Origin: Haplomitrium mnioides
Taxonomy: Eukaryota > Marchantiophyta > Haplomitriopsida > Calobryales
DNA: 49,039 nucleotides
Reading direction: 5' to 3'
NCBI GenBank assembly: GCA_049999725.1
Contig: JBNGIS010017840.1
Span: 1 to 49,039 of the forward strand
This document shows positions 35,295-45,990 of this stretch, piece by piece. Below the pieces are notes generated by a model that ran no database searches, was not told the DNA's origin, and saw nothing but the letters and a program-made list of their open reading frames with translations. How positions within the stretch are numbered: position 1 is the first letter of the stretch; each line of letters begins with the position of its first letter. Made by a program: the position numbers and the translations under genes.

Positions 35295-36155
35295 TTGCAT
35301 CATGGTCTACAGAGATCTGGAATTATTTATAGACCAAAGGAGAGGGCAGTATTTCAACACAAGGCTGCTCCCTATACTATCTATAAGGGGGTCTCCCTAA
35401 CACTACGGCACTGTTTGGAGAGACTAGAAGTGAAAAAAGTGCTTGCAGCACTTCATGATGATCAAGTTGGGGGGGGGGGGGCACTATGCTATGAGTAATA
35501 CAATAGCCAAATTTGAGCTCCATGCATATTGGTGGCCCACAATGTACTAGGATGCACCAAATTACATCAAGAAATGCAATCCATGCCAACGAGTTGGTAA
35601 ACCCACTAGTTCATCAAATTGGTCTTTGGTACCCATTTTGCCCTTGGTCTCATTTGAGAAATGGGGAATAAACTTTGTGTGCTTATCACTCTAGCAACAT
35701 GATATCACAGAAACTGATATATATTGGTTTGCACAGATTGTACCACCAAGTGGGTAGAGGCAATGGCAACCAGAAATGATGATGAACCGGTAGTGGCCAA
35801 ATTTCTCTTCGACCATATTGTCACACAGTTTGGCTTCCCTTTAGAGCTTGTTAGTGATTGTGGAATGTGCACACTTCTTGAATGAGGTGATTTGGCTCCT
35901 CACTGATATTTGTATGATTAAACATTGTAAAACAACTCCTTACTATCCCAAATGCAATGGGCATACTGAGAAGACCAATAAAATGTTATGCAAAATCCTC
36001 AAAAAAATCACTATAGCGCATGTAAAGGACTGGGATGAGAAACTTTACTATGTCCTATGGGGATATAGGACTACAAAGAAGGTGACCACTAGGCAGACGC
36101 ATTGTTATCTGGTTTATGGCATGCAGACAGTTGTACTAGTGGAATGGGAGGTCTA
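35295..36155 (+). pseudogene. Gypsy-A integrase, zinc finger and core
   Basis: The H2C2 finger is readable: His at 35452 and 35482, and Cys at 35575 and 35584 within KKCNPCQRVGKP. Between the two His a run of 13 G (35469-35481) throws the frame. The core begins VSFEKWGINFV, where the first catalytic Asp is Asn (codon 35671-35673). The second is kept in LVSDCG near 35855. A frameshift leads to HFLNEVIWLLTD, and the Glu is kept in CNGHTEKTNKM (near 35965). The core ends with YVLWGYRTTKKVTTRQT. Stops and at least two frameshifts make it inactive. Integrase joins the DNA copy to the host chromosome. Confidence 0.9.
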
Positions 36156-36542
36156 GACCACCAGGATAAGTGAATCAAAATGCCTACTTGAAGTAGAGAG
36201 CCTCCAAAACAGAATGACAGATTTAATCAAACTTGAAGAGGACTGAATGTTGGCTCTTCAGGAAACCAAAAGGGTGCAGGGCAAGAGAAAGAACCAGTTC
36301 GATGAACGATTGAAGAAAATTGATTACAACAAAGGGGACATGGTTCTGTTATATGATCATTGACATATTAAATTCCTAGAGAAGTTGCATATAAGGTAGA
36401 TAAGTCCATTCATAATTGAAAGAATTCATGGTAATGGATCTTTGTATCTGTTGACATTAAATGGAGAGCCTTTGGAAACTAGGGTGAATGGAGCCTAAGT
36501 CAAGCAATATATCTTGTAGTAGGCTTGCAAGGTCGCTTCATA
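36156..36542 (+). pseudogene. Gypsy-A integrase C-terminal domain
   Basis: This reads ETKRVQGKRKNQFDERLKK, NKGDMVLLYDH, and then a GPY/F-like stretch HIRxISPFIIERIHGNGSLY followed by LNGEPLETRVNGA. The G of the GPY/F motif is replaced by Ser. Stops occur near 36243, 36361, 36397, 36496 and 36518. No chromodomain is seen after it. It ends about 20 bp before the polypurine tract. Confidence 0.8.
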
Positions 36543-36559
36543 GTGGAGGAGGGAGCTAA
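36543..36559 (+). promoter_or_regulatory. Gypsy-A polypurine tract
   Basis: GTGGAGGAGGGAGCTAA lies directly before the 3' LTR (TGTGGTGACATG). This is the expected place for the plus-strand primer. The last five bases are not pure purine. Confidence 0.65.
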
Positions 36560-36914
36560 TGTGGTGACATGATCCCAATGTTGAGGAAGAATAGCTAATT
36601 AAACATGCCATTGCAGCAGTGTGATTAGCCATAGAAGGGTGTATATGCTAGATTAAAAGCTATTTGGGTGATATAAGAACATTTTCCTTGGGGATTTGCT
36701 CACAAGTATTCTTTCTGCTCTGCATTATGAAGCTACAAAGATCAAAGCGATGTTGCCTCTCCATTGTTTGAAGGCCTTGGGCCTGTTTCCTATCGGAGAA
36801 TTGTAGCGATGCATCAATAGAAGAAAAGAAGAAGGATTTCTCCTTGTGGAGGCCGAGTAAAAATGAGAAACACTCAGAGGGCAATGATAAAATGAAAATG
36901 GAAAAATTTAATAA

Positions 36915-36945
36915 GAAGAAAATAAAAATAAAAATAAAAATAAAA
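36915..36945 (+). repeat. AAAAAT microsatellite
   Basis: Four to five copies of AAAAAT inside the Gypsy-A 3' LTR. The 5' LTR has only an irregular A-rich run at the matching place (14238-14275). Confidence 0.8.
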
Positions 36946-36954
36946 CTAATCTAT

Positions 36955-39060
36955 TGTCGAAGGTCAACTAGCCCCTATTTACTGCTCAGAGGATAGCTTG
37001 TCCCATAAGTAGGTGTTTGTTGAAGGCCAAGGAAGAGACCTGGACTAAATCCGTGCTTGGAGGATGGCTTGTCCCATAAGTAGGTGTTTTCTATTGTCGA
37101 AGGCCAACTAGCCACTGTCTACTGCTCGAAGGATAGCTTGTCCCATAAGTACGTGTTTGTTGAAGGCCAAGGAAGAGACCTCAACTAGGTTCGTGCTTGG
37201 AGGATAACTTGATTGCTCGGAGGATAGCTTGTCCTATAAGTAGGTGTTTGTTGAAGGCCAAGGAAGAGACCTATACTAGGTCTGTGCTTGGAGGATAGCT
37301 TGACTAGCCTTTGTCTACTGCTCGGAGGATAGCTTGTCCCGTAAGTAGGTGTTTGTTGAAGGCCAAGGAAGAGACCTGGACTAAGTCCGTGCTCGGAGGA
37401 TAGCTTGTCCCATAAGTAGGTGCTTGTTGAAGGCCAAGGAAGAGACCTAGACTAAGTCCGTTCTCAGAGGATGGCTTGTCCCATAAGTAGGTGTTTGTTA
37501 AAGGCCAAGGAAGAGACCTAGACTATGTCTGTGAAGGCCAAGGAAGAGACCTGGACTAGGTCCGTGCTTAGAGGATAGCTTGACCCACAAGTAGGTGTGA
37601 AGGCCAAGGAAGAGACCTGAACTATGTCCGTGCTCGGAGGATAGCTTGTCCCATAAGTAGGTGTGAAGGCCAAGGAAGAGACCTTGACTAGGTCCGTGCT
37701 TGGAGGATAGCTTGTTGTCCTATAAGTAGGTGTGAAGGCGAAGGAAGAAACTTGGACTATGTCTGTCACCAAGTTTGTGTTGGGAGGAGAGCTTGCTTGT
37801 CCCATAAGTTGGTGTGAAGGCCAAGGAAGAGACATGGACTATGTCTGTCACCTAGTCTGTGCTAGGAGGATAGCTTTCTTGTCCCAAAAGTAGGTGTGAA
37901 GGCCAAAGAAGAGACCTTGACTATGTCTGTCAACTAGTCTATGCTGGAAGGAGAGCTTGCTTATCTTATAAGTAGGTGTGAAGGCCAAGAAAGAGACCTT
38001 GAATATGTCTGCCACCTAGTCTATGCTGGAAGGAGAGCTTGCTTGTCTTATAAGTAGGTGTGAAGGCCAAGGAAGAGATCTGGACTTATGTCTATCACCT
38101 AGTTCATGTTGGGAGGATAACTTGCTTGTCCCTTAAGTAGGTGTGAAGGCCAAGGAAGAGACCTGGACTTATGTCTGTCACCTAGTCTATGCTGGGAGGA
38201 TAGCTTGAGGGTAGCTTGCTTGTCCGATAAGTAGGTGTGAAGGCCAAGGAAGAGCTTGTTTGTCTCATAAGTAGGTGTGAAGGCCAAAGAAGAGACTTGG
38301 ACTTATGTTTGTCACCTAGTCCATGATGGGAGGATAGCTTGCTTGTCCCTTAAGTAGGTGTGAAGGCCAAGCAAGAGACCTGGCCTTATCTCTGTCACCT
38401 AGTCCGTGCTGGAAGGATAGCTTGAGACCTGGACCTATGTCTGTCACCTAGTCCGTGCTGGGAGGATAGCTTGAGACCTCTTATGTCTGTCCTCTAGTCC
38501 GTGCCGGGAGGATAGCTTGCTTGTCCCATAAATAGGTGCTCGGAGGATAGCTTGCTTGTCCCATAAGTAGGTGTGAAGGCCAAGGAAGAGACNNNNNNNN
38601 NNGATAGCTTGCTTGTCCCATAAGTAGGTGTGAAGGCCAAGGAAGAGACCTGGACTTATGTCTGTCACCTAGTCACCTAGTCCATCTTGGGAGGATAGCT
38701 TGCTTGTCCCATAAGTAAGTGTGAAGGCCATGGGAGGATAGCTTGCTTGTCCCATAAGTAAGTGTAAAGGCAATGGGAGGATAGCTTGCTTGTCCCATAA
38801 GTAAGTGTGAAGGCCATGGGAGGATAGCTTGCTTGTCCCATAAGTAAGTGTGAAGGCCATGGGAGGATAGCTTGCTTGTCTCATAAGTAAGTGTGAAGGC
38901 CAAGGAAGAGATCTTAAGTGTGAAGGCTATGGGAGGATAGCTTGCTTGTCCCATAAGTAAGTGTGAAGGCCAGGATAGCTTGCTTGTCCCATAAGTAAGT
39001 GTGAAGGCCAGGATAGCTTGCTTGTCCCATCCATAAGTAAGTGTGAAGGCCAAGGAAGAG
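36955..39060 (+). repeat. Minisatellite expansion in Gypsy-A 3' LTR
   Basis: Head-to-tail copies of a unit built from GAAGGCCAAGGAAGAGACC, GTCCGTGCT(C/T)GGAGGATAG and CTTGTCCCATAAGTAGGTGT. The unit changes along the array: about 71 bp with a TTTGTT link (36955-37510), about 66 bp without it (37530-37730), about 83 bp with an added CTGTCACCTAGTC segment and doubled CTTGCTTG (37760-38690), and about 43 bp lacking the middle (38700-39040), with irregular junctions. The minus-strand ORFs in it (for example 38673-39089) are periodic by-products with no stop in the unit. A 10-N gap lies in it. The 5' LTR has only about one unit. Confidence 0.93.
38593..38602. other. Assembly gap of 10 N in the minisatellite
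   Basis: Ten N between two near-identical array units. The array length in the genome may differ from what is shown. Confidence 0.99.
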
Positions 39061-39117
39061 AGATCTGGGACTATGTCTGTCAAGGGCAAAGAGAGGATAA
39101 GTAGGGAGCCTTACACC

Positions 39118-39124
39118 CTATAAG
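39118..39124 (+). promoter_or_regulatory. Candidate LTR TATA element (Gypsy-A 3' LTR)
   Basis: CTATAAG in CCCTATAAGAGGAC, the partner of 14419-14425. Conservation between LTRs is the only support. Confidence 0.3.
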
Positions 39125-40960
39125 AGGACGTTGTTCAAAATGAAGAGAGGAAAAAATCCTTATATACATAGATTGAAAAACCATGAAGCTCTTATGGGAT
39201 TAATTCCCATGCTTCCTCCAAAGAAGAAATGTGAGCCCCAATCCAGAAATCTAGGGCCGATGCCGGAGTCGTAGCAAGAAGGAGCTTTTGATGATAGTTT
39301 TTGGATGGAGGCACCATGCAAGAAGTTGGATGCATAGACCACTTGCAATTTGCGATGATAGGTAGGATGCTTGAATCATGTTGGAGGGAATTCCCCACTG
39401 CCTATTTTTGTTGTTTTGGTGTGCTTGTTCCCATCATGCGACTCAGAGTCAATAACCTCATCTCCAAATTTTACAGTGTTGCATATATTTCTAAGTAGGC
39501 CTGGGAAGATGTTGCCTACACCGAGTGGTGGAAGTGCATGTGAAAGCTCCAGTTCATGGCGTTCGAACGATTGTTAGTCTTTGGAAGTTGTATGTCAAGC
39601 AACATAAGCAAGATCGACCAAACCTTTAGGCGATGCAGCAAAATAGATCAAAGCAATTATAGGAGGAGTGCAAGGCGGTGGTGATTTGAACAGCAGAGAC
39701 CAATGAAGGCAATGCGACGCGCGATAAGGGGAACAAGTGCAAGAGCAAAGGATGGCATGTCATCTCTGCTGCGGTTGTGTGAAGGCAAATGGGATGATGG
39801 ATTGACAAGATTAAGGGCACCCATCTCATAGTTGGATGAGATGGGAGTCCTGAAGTTTCACAACATCATCAAGAGCTTGAGTTACGATACTCCTTGTTCG
39901 AGTTTGTTGATAAACATAGTGTTCGAGAAGCTCATCGATCCGCGACCAAGCATTTCGTTCTAGAGAAGCTTGCATGTTTCGGAGACCAACTGAGATCTCA
40001 TGACGAATTCTTAGGAGGCTAGAGGTGAGGTCATCTAAGTAATGGCTCCAGTCTAGTCTTGCAAAATAATGCCAATAAAAATGGGGGTATTTAGGTGGTG
40101 CCAGATTTGACTCTTCCAAAGGGCGACTAGGATGGTGTCTCCTATTTTCTAAGAAATTTGAGAACCAGAGAGTGAGCCGAAAAGATCAAGGATCCATTTT
40201 AGTTCCTAAGGGAGCCGAACTTGACAATGCATGGACAATTTGAAAGTTGTGCAGACATTCATGCAAGCAGAATGGATCAAGACCAACAGCAAAAATTGGA
40301 AGGATTGATCTAATTTGAAGCAAAAATCAGCATCAATTAGAACAACAAAAGGGTGGAGTAGTGAACAACGAAAGGGTAGGCTGCAACACAAGACATTAGA
40401 GTTGAGAGTTTGATTGTCTGTGAATTGGAAAAACAACCAAATTGGAAGAGAGATTGGTTGTATCAGAAATCGGAAGCTCGAGTGAAGAATGTTTGATTGT
40501 CGACGCACAATAGATCTGTTAAGGAGAAAGTTTGAAGATCGGGTCAACAGAATCTATAAATTTGATGGGTGACTCGAAACGGGTTTGTGAAATAAGAAAG
40601 TTTGAAATAGAAGAAAAGGAGGTCTAGAAACCTGAAAATTCAAAACAAGATGCGGAGGCTAGTTTGAAAGCTTGAAACAAATAGTGGAGGAGAAATGAAA
40701 ATTCAAAAGAGGAGCGTTAACTGAAAACAAAAAGAGAAGGGATCTCCAGAAACAGAAAGTTTGATTGACTTGGAGAAAGTTTGAAGTATGAATCAAACAT
40801 TGGATTGACATTAGAAACCTGAAATTTTGAAAGCGGATCACCAAAGAAACAAAGTTCAAAAAGGTCCAGAAAATGAAAGTTCAAAAGTGGAGAGCTGGTT
40901 GAAAGAGGAAAGTTTGAAAAGGGAGTAGCATCGAAGGCTTTTTAGAAAGTTTGAAAGGGA

Positions 40961-41092
40961 TGCTATAGGGACATATATATACCCTTTGTAAGTTGGTCAT
41001 CGATCAATCATTCTATTCATTCGGATCAATCATTCTATTCATTCGTCTGGAGACTCCTGTGTGTATGTGTGTGCGGCGCTCATGCGATAACA
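40961..41092 (+). repeat. Copia-C 5' LTR
   Basis: It begins TGCTAT and ends ATAACA, which is an inverted pair but for one base. It has a strong TATA element ATATATATA at 40973-40981, and a tandem pair of the 21-base GATCAATCATTCTATTCATTC-like segment at 41011-41053. At 132 bp it is short even for copia. Identification rests on these ends, the TATA and the following primer-site-like sequence, because the other LTR is not in the window. Confidence 0.72.
40973..40981 (+). promoter_or_regulatory. TATA box of the Copia-C LTR
   Basis: ATATATATA followed by CCCTTTG. It sits only 12 bp from the LTR start, so almost no U3 lies upstream. Confidence 0.6.
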
Positions 41093-41104
41093 CGTTATCA
41101 GCAC
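41093..41104 (+). promoter_or_regulatory. Copia-C primer-binding site candidate
   Basis: CGTTATCAGCAC directly after the LTR end AACA. The string AACACGTTATCAGCAC resembles LTR-leader junctions I know from plant copia elements, but I did not match it to a specific tRNA. Confidence 0.55.
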
Positions 41105-43126
41105 AATAGACTCTACAACAATTTTTTTTCCACATGCGCTCAACCCGCACAACATCTGAGGTAGCTCCTGCATCAATCTATTCACAACTTTCTTTACACA
41201 CTCACATTTTTTTTTTCCTCTCCACCGAACACATTTTTCACTTCCTTGTCCTCATGACACCATTTTTCTTCTCACATCTATCTAGCGAGCAATTTCTTTT
41301 GAGCATTTCCTTTTTCCTCATTCTCCTTCGACGCCTCACTCTCCTTCAACAGCCGCCTTGGCTCACTGCTCGCTCTCTGCTTGGCGACTTTGTGATCTCT
41401 ACTTGGCGACTTAGCAATCTCTGCTTGGCGACTTCGTGATCTCTCCTTGGCGACTTCTTGACCTCTGCTTATCGACCTCTTGCTCTTTGCTTGGCAATTT
41501 TTTCATCCCCGCTTGGCGAAATTGTTTCCTCCAGCGACATTGCGAGTTGATCTCTCCTTCTCCCGCTTGACGACCTTCTCAGCACAAGGTTGCTCCCTAG
41601 TTTGCCTCCGAGCATCAGTTGTCACAACACCTCTTCTCTCTTTGTCAACCTCAGCTCAACCCGCAACACTTTGGTAACGCGCACAGTTGACTAACATTGT
41701 AGCATTCTTGCTTGAATTTGTCCCTTACCCATGACGGACTAAAGTTGTCCATCCTCCTCACTCTTCGACAGCAACACGTACCAAGTCGTATTTTCCCTTT
41801 TTCTTGTTTCAAATTGCTACATTTCTACACCAACCTCTCATCTGCTCACGAACTATCATTCTATCTCTTCCTTTTCTATTCGTGGTTCTTCAAGAGATTC
41901 TTGCTTTCTCCTTCTCTCTATCTAGCATAGGCAGCAGGACTAGCGTGTACACCCATTCTTCTACGACACTAGGGTACACGGATTTGTTCTCCTACCCCTA
42001 TACTCGACTCTTTCCTTTCACCCTTTTTCGTTCATCTCAAACTTTGAAGGATAAGCACACAAGCTTATCACCTTCCCATTGTTCTTTCCTTTTCATTTTT
42101 GGTTTACCCTTTTCTCATGTTTGTGGTTCTCTACTGTCACTCAACTACAGCCTACTTGTCCTTCACCACAGAAGCACCATTGCACACAAGAGGGAGATAA
42201 GGCATCAAACTTCTAACACTTACTTACCTCTATGTGTGACTTCAACATCAGACACCTACCTGTTTTTGTCTACTCTCATAGTGTACGAGTTTTACTCACC
42301 TGTCCGTGCAGCAAAAAGACTCCGGGGACTTTTGACTTTTCTTCGAATAATGATAGAATCACATATACATTCGGCAAGAAAAACCTTCACACAAGTTGCT
42401 ACACGTACCTATCTCGACATTCAACAGAAGGGAAACACTACATCTTGCCACTTCAAGTTCTTTCACTTTATGTTCCAGAACTCCAAGGTTCAATCTCTCC
42501 AACCCAACTCTTGATTATATTTGATTGATTCCTTTCTTTTTTGAACAAATCTACCCCTCATAAGAGACACACTCTTTGATTCTGAAATATTTCTGACAAG
42601 AGACTACATGCGACTCATACCAACCAGAAATACTGACCCCTATCACCTCCACAAGCTAAACCCTCTATATGGCCATGCCTACAACTTTTATTTCTTCCTT
42701 TTTCACAGAATCAGCGTTGTAGAGTGGCACCACAATGATCGGGAACTAGGATCATACAAGGAAAGCTCTGGGAGGACATGATACAAGCATACCAACAGGA
42801 GTAGATACACACTTTTTCAGGGCAGTTTCTTCATCTATTAACAACATCAATTCCTCATTCATTTTTCTTTCGGTCACAGATACCGATTGACTCGCATTCA
42901 GTCAATTCTTTCTTGTTTTTCATTTCAGTACTTCATTTTTCCACTTAAAGCAGAAAACACAAACATGTACATAGATCCATGATTAACCAAATTTTGAACC
43001 AATCACCAATCTGTACAAAGTACTGAATAATTGATGCCTTGACCCAGCGGCTACATTCGCCAGACATCCTAGTTCCTCTTACTTATTCACAGGTATTCTC
43101 AGCATAAACAGAGCACAAACCTCCAA
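41105..43126 (+). other. Copia-C leader, pyrimidine-rich
   Basis: Two kb without recognisable protein motif between LTR and gag. It is C/T-rich to about 42540, which leaves long stop-poor frames, the longest being 41804-42514 (236 codons, Phe/Ser/Leu-rich, no motif). I regard it as non-coding. 42540-43126 is AT-rich and holds nothing I recognise. A 22-bp tandem repeat lies at 41358-41530. Confidence 0.6.
41358..41530 (+). repeat. 22-bp tandem repeat in Copia-C leader
   Basis: Seven units, exactly 22 bp apart from 41381 on, starting TTGGCGACTT and ending with a C/T-rich half such as GATCTCTGC; unit starts are 41381, 41403, 41425, 41447, 41469, 41491 and 41513. A diverged 23-bp unit precedes them. 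Confidence 0.92.
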
Positions 43127-44115
43127 ATGGCATCTGTAGCATCTATGAAATTTCAGGCACTTAGATTGGATGGCTCCAATTACTCATCATGGTCACTAGA
43201 TATCACAACATATATGATATCCAAAGGTATCCGTGAAATACTCAACACGGACAATGACATAGACCTCGGTGATGCAGCCAGAGCCCTCATCCTAATCTGA
43301 CACCATCTAGTAGAACCTCTGAGACTCCAATACCTCAACTGTAATAGTCCCCATCTACTGTGGGTAGAACTGAAACTCAGATTTGACCATCTGACAAGTA
43401 TATCGCTCCCTACAGCGAGACACGACTAGATTAATCTCTAAGTTCAAGACCATACATCCATAGTCAATTACAATAGCAAATTATTCCGCATTGTCTCACA
43501 ATTGGCAATCTGTGGTCACCTCGTGACTGACGAAGAATAAATAGAGAAGACTCTATCGACTTTTCCTGTGAGCAATCTCATTTTAGCATCACAATACCGC
43601 AATATGCAATTCACTCAATACTCTGAACTCATAGCATACATGCTACTAGCTGAAAAACATCAACTCCTCCTTATGGAAATGCAAAGAAATGACCTTCAGG
43701 GTCTGCCACACCTCCACAGAACCCTGAATCACACTTTGCAGAGACTGGACAATATCCTCGCTCCAGAAACAGAAGTTTCTCCAAAGGCCGAGGAAGGGGA
43801 CACTCCAGATTTAGGGAGAGCACTCCCCGCCTTAACACTAGTCGACCTTCGACTCCCAACAACATGGATTGACATATCGAAAGTCACATATCGGCAACAC
43901 TAGAGCGTGTTCAACAACACACATGGACCAACAGAGGAGGTAGACAATCCTCTAGAGGCTGACGAAGTCAGTTTTATCCGCACCAACCGCAGACGACTTG
44001 CAATCGTTGTGGCACACGTGACCACACCCAGCCTACTTGCAGAGTCCCCGCACACCTAGCGCGATTATACCAACATAGCATTAAACCTCACAATAATGAG
44101 GTACACGACAACTTA
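43127..44115 (+). pseudogene. Copia-C gag
   Basis: ATG at 43127 opens MASVASMKFQALRLDGSNY, and SSWSLDITTYM follows. The LDGSNYxxW box is typical of plant copia gag near the N-terminus. The frame is cut by TGA at 43298 and later stops, resumes at 43568-43903 in the same frame, and shifts before a CX2CX4HX4C zinc knuckle, CNRCGTRDHTQPTC, at 43999-44040. The knuckle is complete. Gag forms the particle and binds RNA. Total length is near 300 codons, normal for the family. Confidence 0.88.
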
Positions 44116-44538
44116 TTGGAATTGACATACATGGATGAGTATCCATCATACAATCTATACCTTGAGAGTCACATGACTCACCCCTCTCTAATAGACCAAG
44201 ACAACAAATCCAAGATAACCTGCATTGTAGATAGCGGATCTTCGCACACCATATTGCAAGACCGAAAATACTTCTCATCGATTAAACCTTCTTCCAGGCC
44301 TATGACCACGATCACCGACCACAACCAAATTGAAGAGGTACATGGTCTAGCCACCATACTCTTTCCAAATGGTACCAAATTGGATATCAAATCCACAATT
44401 TATGCACCTGCAACAACCAGAAACCTCATCAGTTTTCGAGATATACGACAAAACGATTTTCACATTCAAACCGAATTCTTTCAAGAGAGTGAAGTCCTCC
44501 ATATACTGAGTCCAACAACAATAGGCTTTGAAATATGA
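44116..44538 (+). pseudogene. Copia-C protease
   Basis: 140 codons in frame with the zinc knuckle. TCIVDSGSSHTIL has the D-S-G active triad (near residue 39), and LYAPA-like IYAPATTRNLISF is the conserved C-terminal box of copia proteases. It ends at TGA 44536. The coding sequence of the next domain continues in the same frame after the stop. This aspartic protease would process Gag-Pol. Confidence 0.9.
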
Positions 44539-45423
44539 GAATCATTCTCGCTATCACCACCTAGATTGTACACTACAAAAATGTGTTCATATCATATCTC
44601 TACGACACCGATCTCTACAGCCCTCATATGGCACAACTGCTTGGGGCATCCCGAACAAGACATGTTCTACTACATCAAAAATGATAACAAAGGCATGCCA
44701 TAGAACGTGCATCCACTGCCATTGAATACCCCATGCTTAATATGCGCACAAAGCAAACTGAAAGTTACACCTTCTCACGACAAAACAACAATCACGATTC
44801 CTCGATTCCTCAAGAGAATCCATGCTAATGTCTGTGGACCTATCCATCCACCTTCGGGACTATTCAGATACTTCCAAGTCACCATTGATGCATCATCCAA
44901 ATGGTCACAAGCATCTCTACTCACGACCAAAAACATGGTCTTCCCAAAACTTCTATCTCAAATCTTGAAACTTTCAACACAATTTCCTGATTACCTAATC
45001 AAAAATTTAAGAGTGGACAATGCTGGAGAATTCTCTTCACAAAATTTTGACGACTTTTACACATCTGCTGGCACAGATATCCAATATTCAGTTCCATATG
45101 TACACTTTCAAAATGGCATTGCAAAATCTGCTATCAATAGAATACAACTAATAGCAAGACCATTACTTGTGAATTCAAACCTCCCCACCACAGCTTGGGG
45201 ACACACACTCATGCACGCAACATCCTTATTGCGCTACATACCATTTGCATTCAATCAAAATTCTCCACACCAACTTGCAACCGGAATTCATGCAGATATC
45301 TCGCATCTTCGCACATTTGGCTACCTCATCCTTGTCCCAATCTTTGGACAACATCAAACAACAATGGGACCCCAATGCCAAAAAGGCATATATATCGGTT
45401 TTGAATCTCCTTCCATCATTTGA
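44539..45423 (+). pseudogene. Copia-C pre-integrase and integrase core
   Basis: Same frame as protease. The HHCC finger reads WHNCLGHPEQ ... CLICAQSKLK, with TAG at 44701 between. The core reads HANVCGPIHPPSG: the first catalytic Asp is Asn (44827-44829). LRVDNAGEF keeps the second Asp (45016-45018). QNGIAKSAIN has Lys where the catalytic Glu is expected (45124-45126). WGHTLMHATSLLRY and HLRTFGY follow, and the domain ends in KGIYIGFESPSII before a TGA. With two of three catalytic acids lost it could not catalyse integration, even apart from the stops. Confidence 0.93.
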
Positions 45424-45990
45424 TATCTTAAACCTTCAACCTCTGATGTGTTTAAGTCTCGATTCGCAGACTATCAATTCTTTGAAGAATCTTTTCCACA
45501 TCTGTTACAAGAGGACAAAGTTGTACAACCCAAACTTGAGGACAACTTAATATAGCACCAGCACTTGCCATTAGACTTCAACCAACAAAACATACAATTT
45601 GATGCCAAAGTCAGACAACTCCTCCATTTACAACAAACATTAATAAAAATGCGCGATGCATTTAACAATGCAGCCAACATCACCAAATCGCACGTTGAAG
45701 CAACCAATGCACCATCACAACTTCAAAAAGTTGACGTACCTACCACTTAAATACAGCCTAAAGCAAAACATGGTAGACCTAAAGGCTTAAAGAATAAACC
45801 AAAATCACCGACATCATTACACATTGCGACCAACAATGATGAAATAGCAATTGACTCTTCCAATACCAGTCAAATATGGGACATAACCCAAACCCCTATG
45901 GATGATCTATTTGCATTATCTGTATCACAATCAATAGACAATGATACACCTGACCCTTTATTTGTACAACAAGCACAATCAAGAACCGAC
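45424..45990 (+). pseudogene. Copia-C integrase-RT linker
   Basis: The same frame continues: YLKPSTSDVFKSRFADYQFF is the conserved end of the copia integrase region; a hydrophilic spacer with GRPKGLKNK and a long Ser/Thr/Asp-rich stretch follow. Stops at 45424, 45550, 45748 and 45991. Confidence 0.8.

Larger units (their letters stand above)
13888..40960 (+). mobile_element. Gypsy-A, Ty3/gypsy retrotransposon (host of nested insertions)
   Basis: This is a plus-strand gypsy element inserted in the satellite. Both LTRs start TGTGGTGACATG (13888 and 36560). The interior begins with a decayed tRNA-Asp type primer site at 30381, then gag, protease, RT, RNase H and integrase remnants in gypsy order, and a purine-rich tract just before the 3' LTR. 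The 5' LTR is split by Gypsy-B. The 3' LTR is cut by Copia-C at 40961 and its last ~1.3 kb should lie outside the window. Excluding insertions, each LTR would be at least 3.5 kb. The primer type and the very long LTRs suggest the Athila/Tat branch, but this is inference. Confidence 0.9.
36560..40960 (+). repeat. Gypsy-A 3' LTR, cut by Copia-C
   Basis: It starts TGTGGTGACATG like the 5' LTR and matches it in three blocks, with an expanded minisatellite between the first two. A TTTAGAAAGTTTG stretch at about 40942 probably corresponds to the one at about 29046 in the 5' LTR, so the copy stops about 1.3 kb short of its end, at the Copia-C LTR. An antisense frame at 39826-40119 (97 codons, no motif recognised) and one at 39192-39398 have counterparts in the 5' LTR; the second is 14493-14765 minus, with the shared endings SSLEEAWELI. 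These could be chance or traces of an antisense ORF. Confidence 0.85.

Noticed and set aside
37518-39089. Overlapping minus-strand ORFs with repeated SSLAFTLTYG-type peptides
   Set aside because: They follow the minisatellite period and arise because the unit lacks stops in that direction. They change frame with unit length.
13888-41000. The TTTGAAA words shared by the Gypsy-A LTR (40600-40960) and the satellite as a sign of common origin
   Set aside because: The shared words are short and AT-rich; no 34-bp period or longer match was found in the LTR.
41804-42514. 236-codon plus-strand ORF upstream of Copia-C gag
   Set aside because: It lies in C/T-rich leader DNA where stops are rare, is made mostly of Phe, Leu, Ser and Thr, and shows no motif. 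A real leader ORF cannot be excluded.
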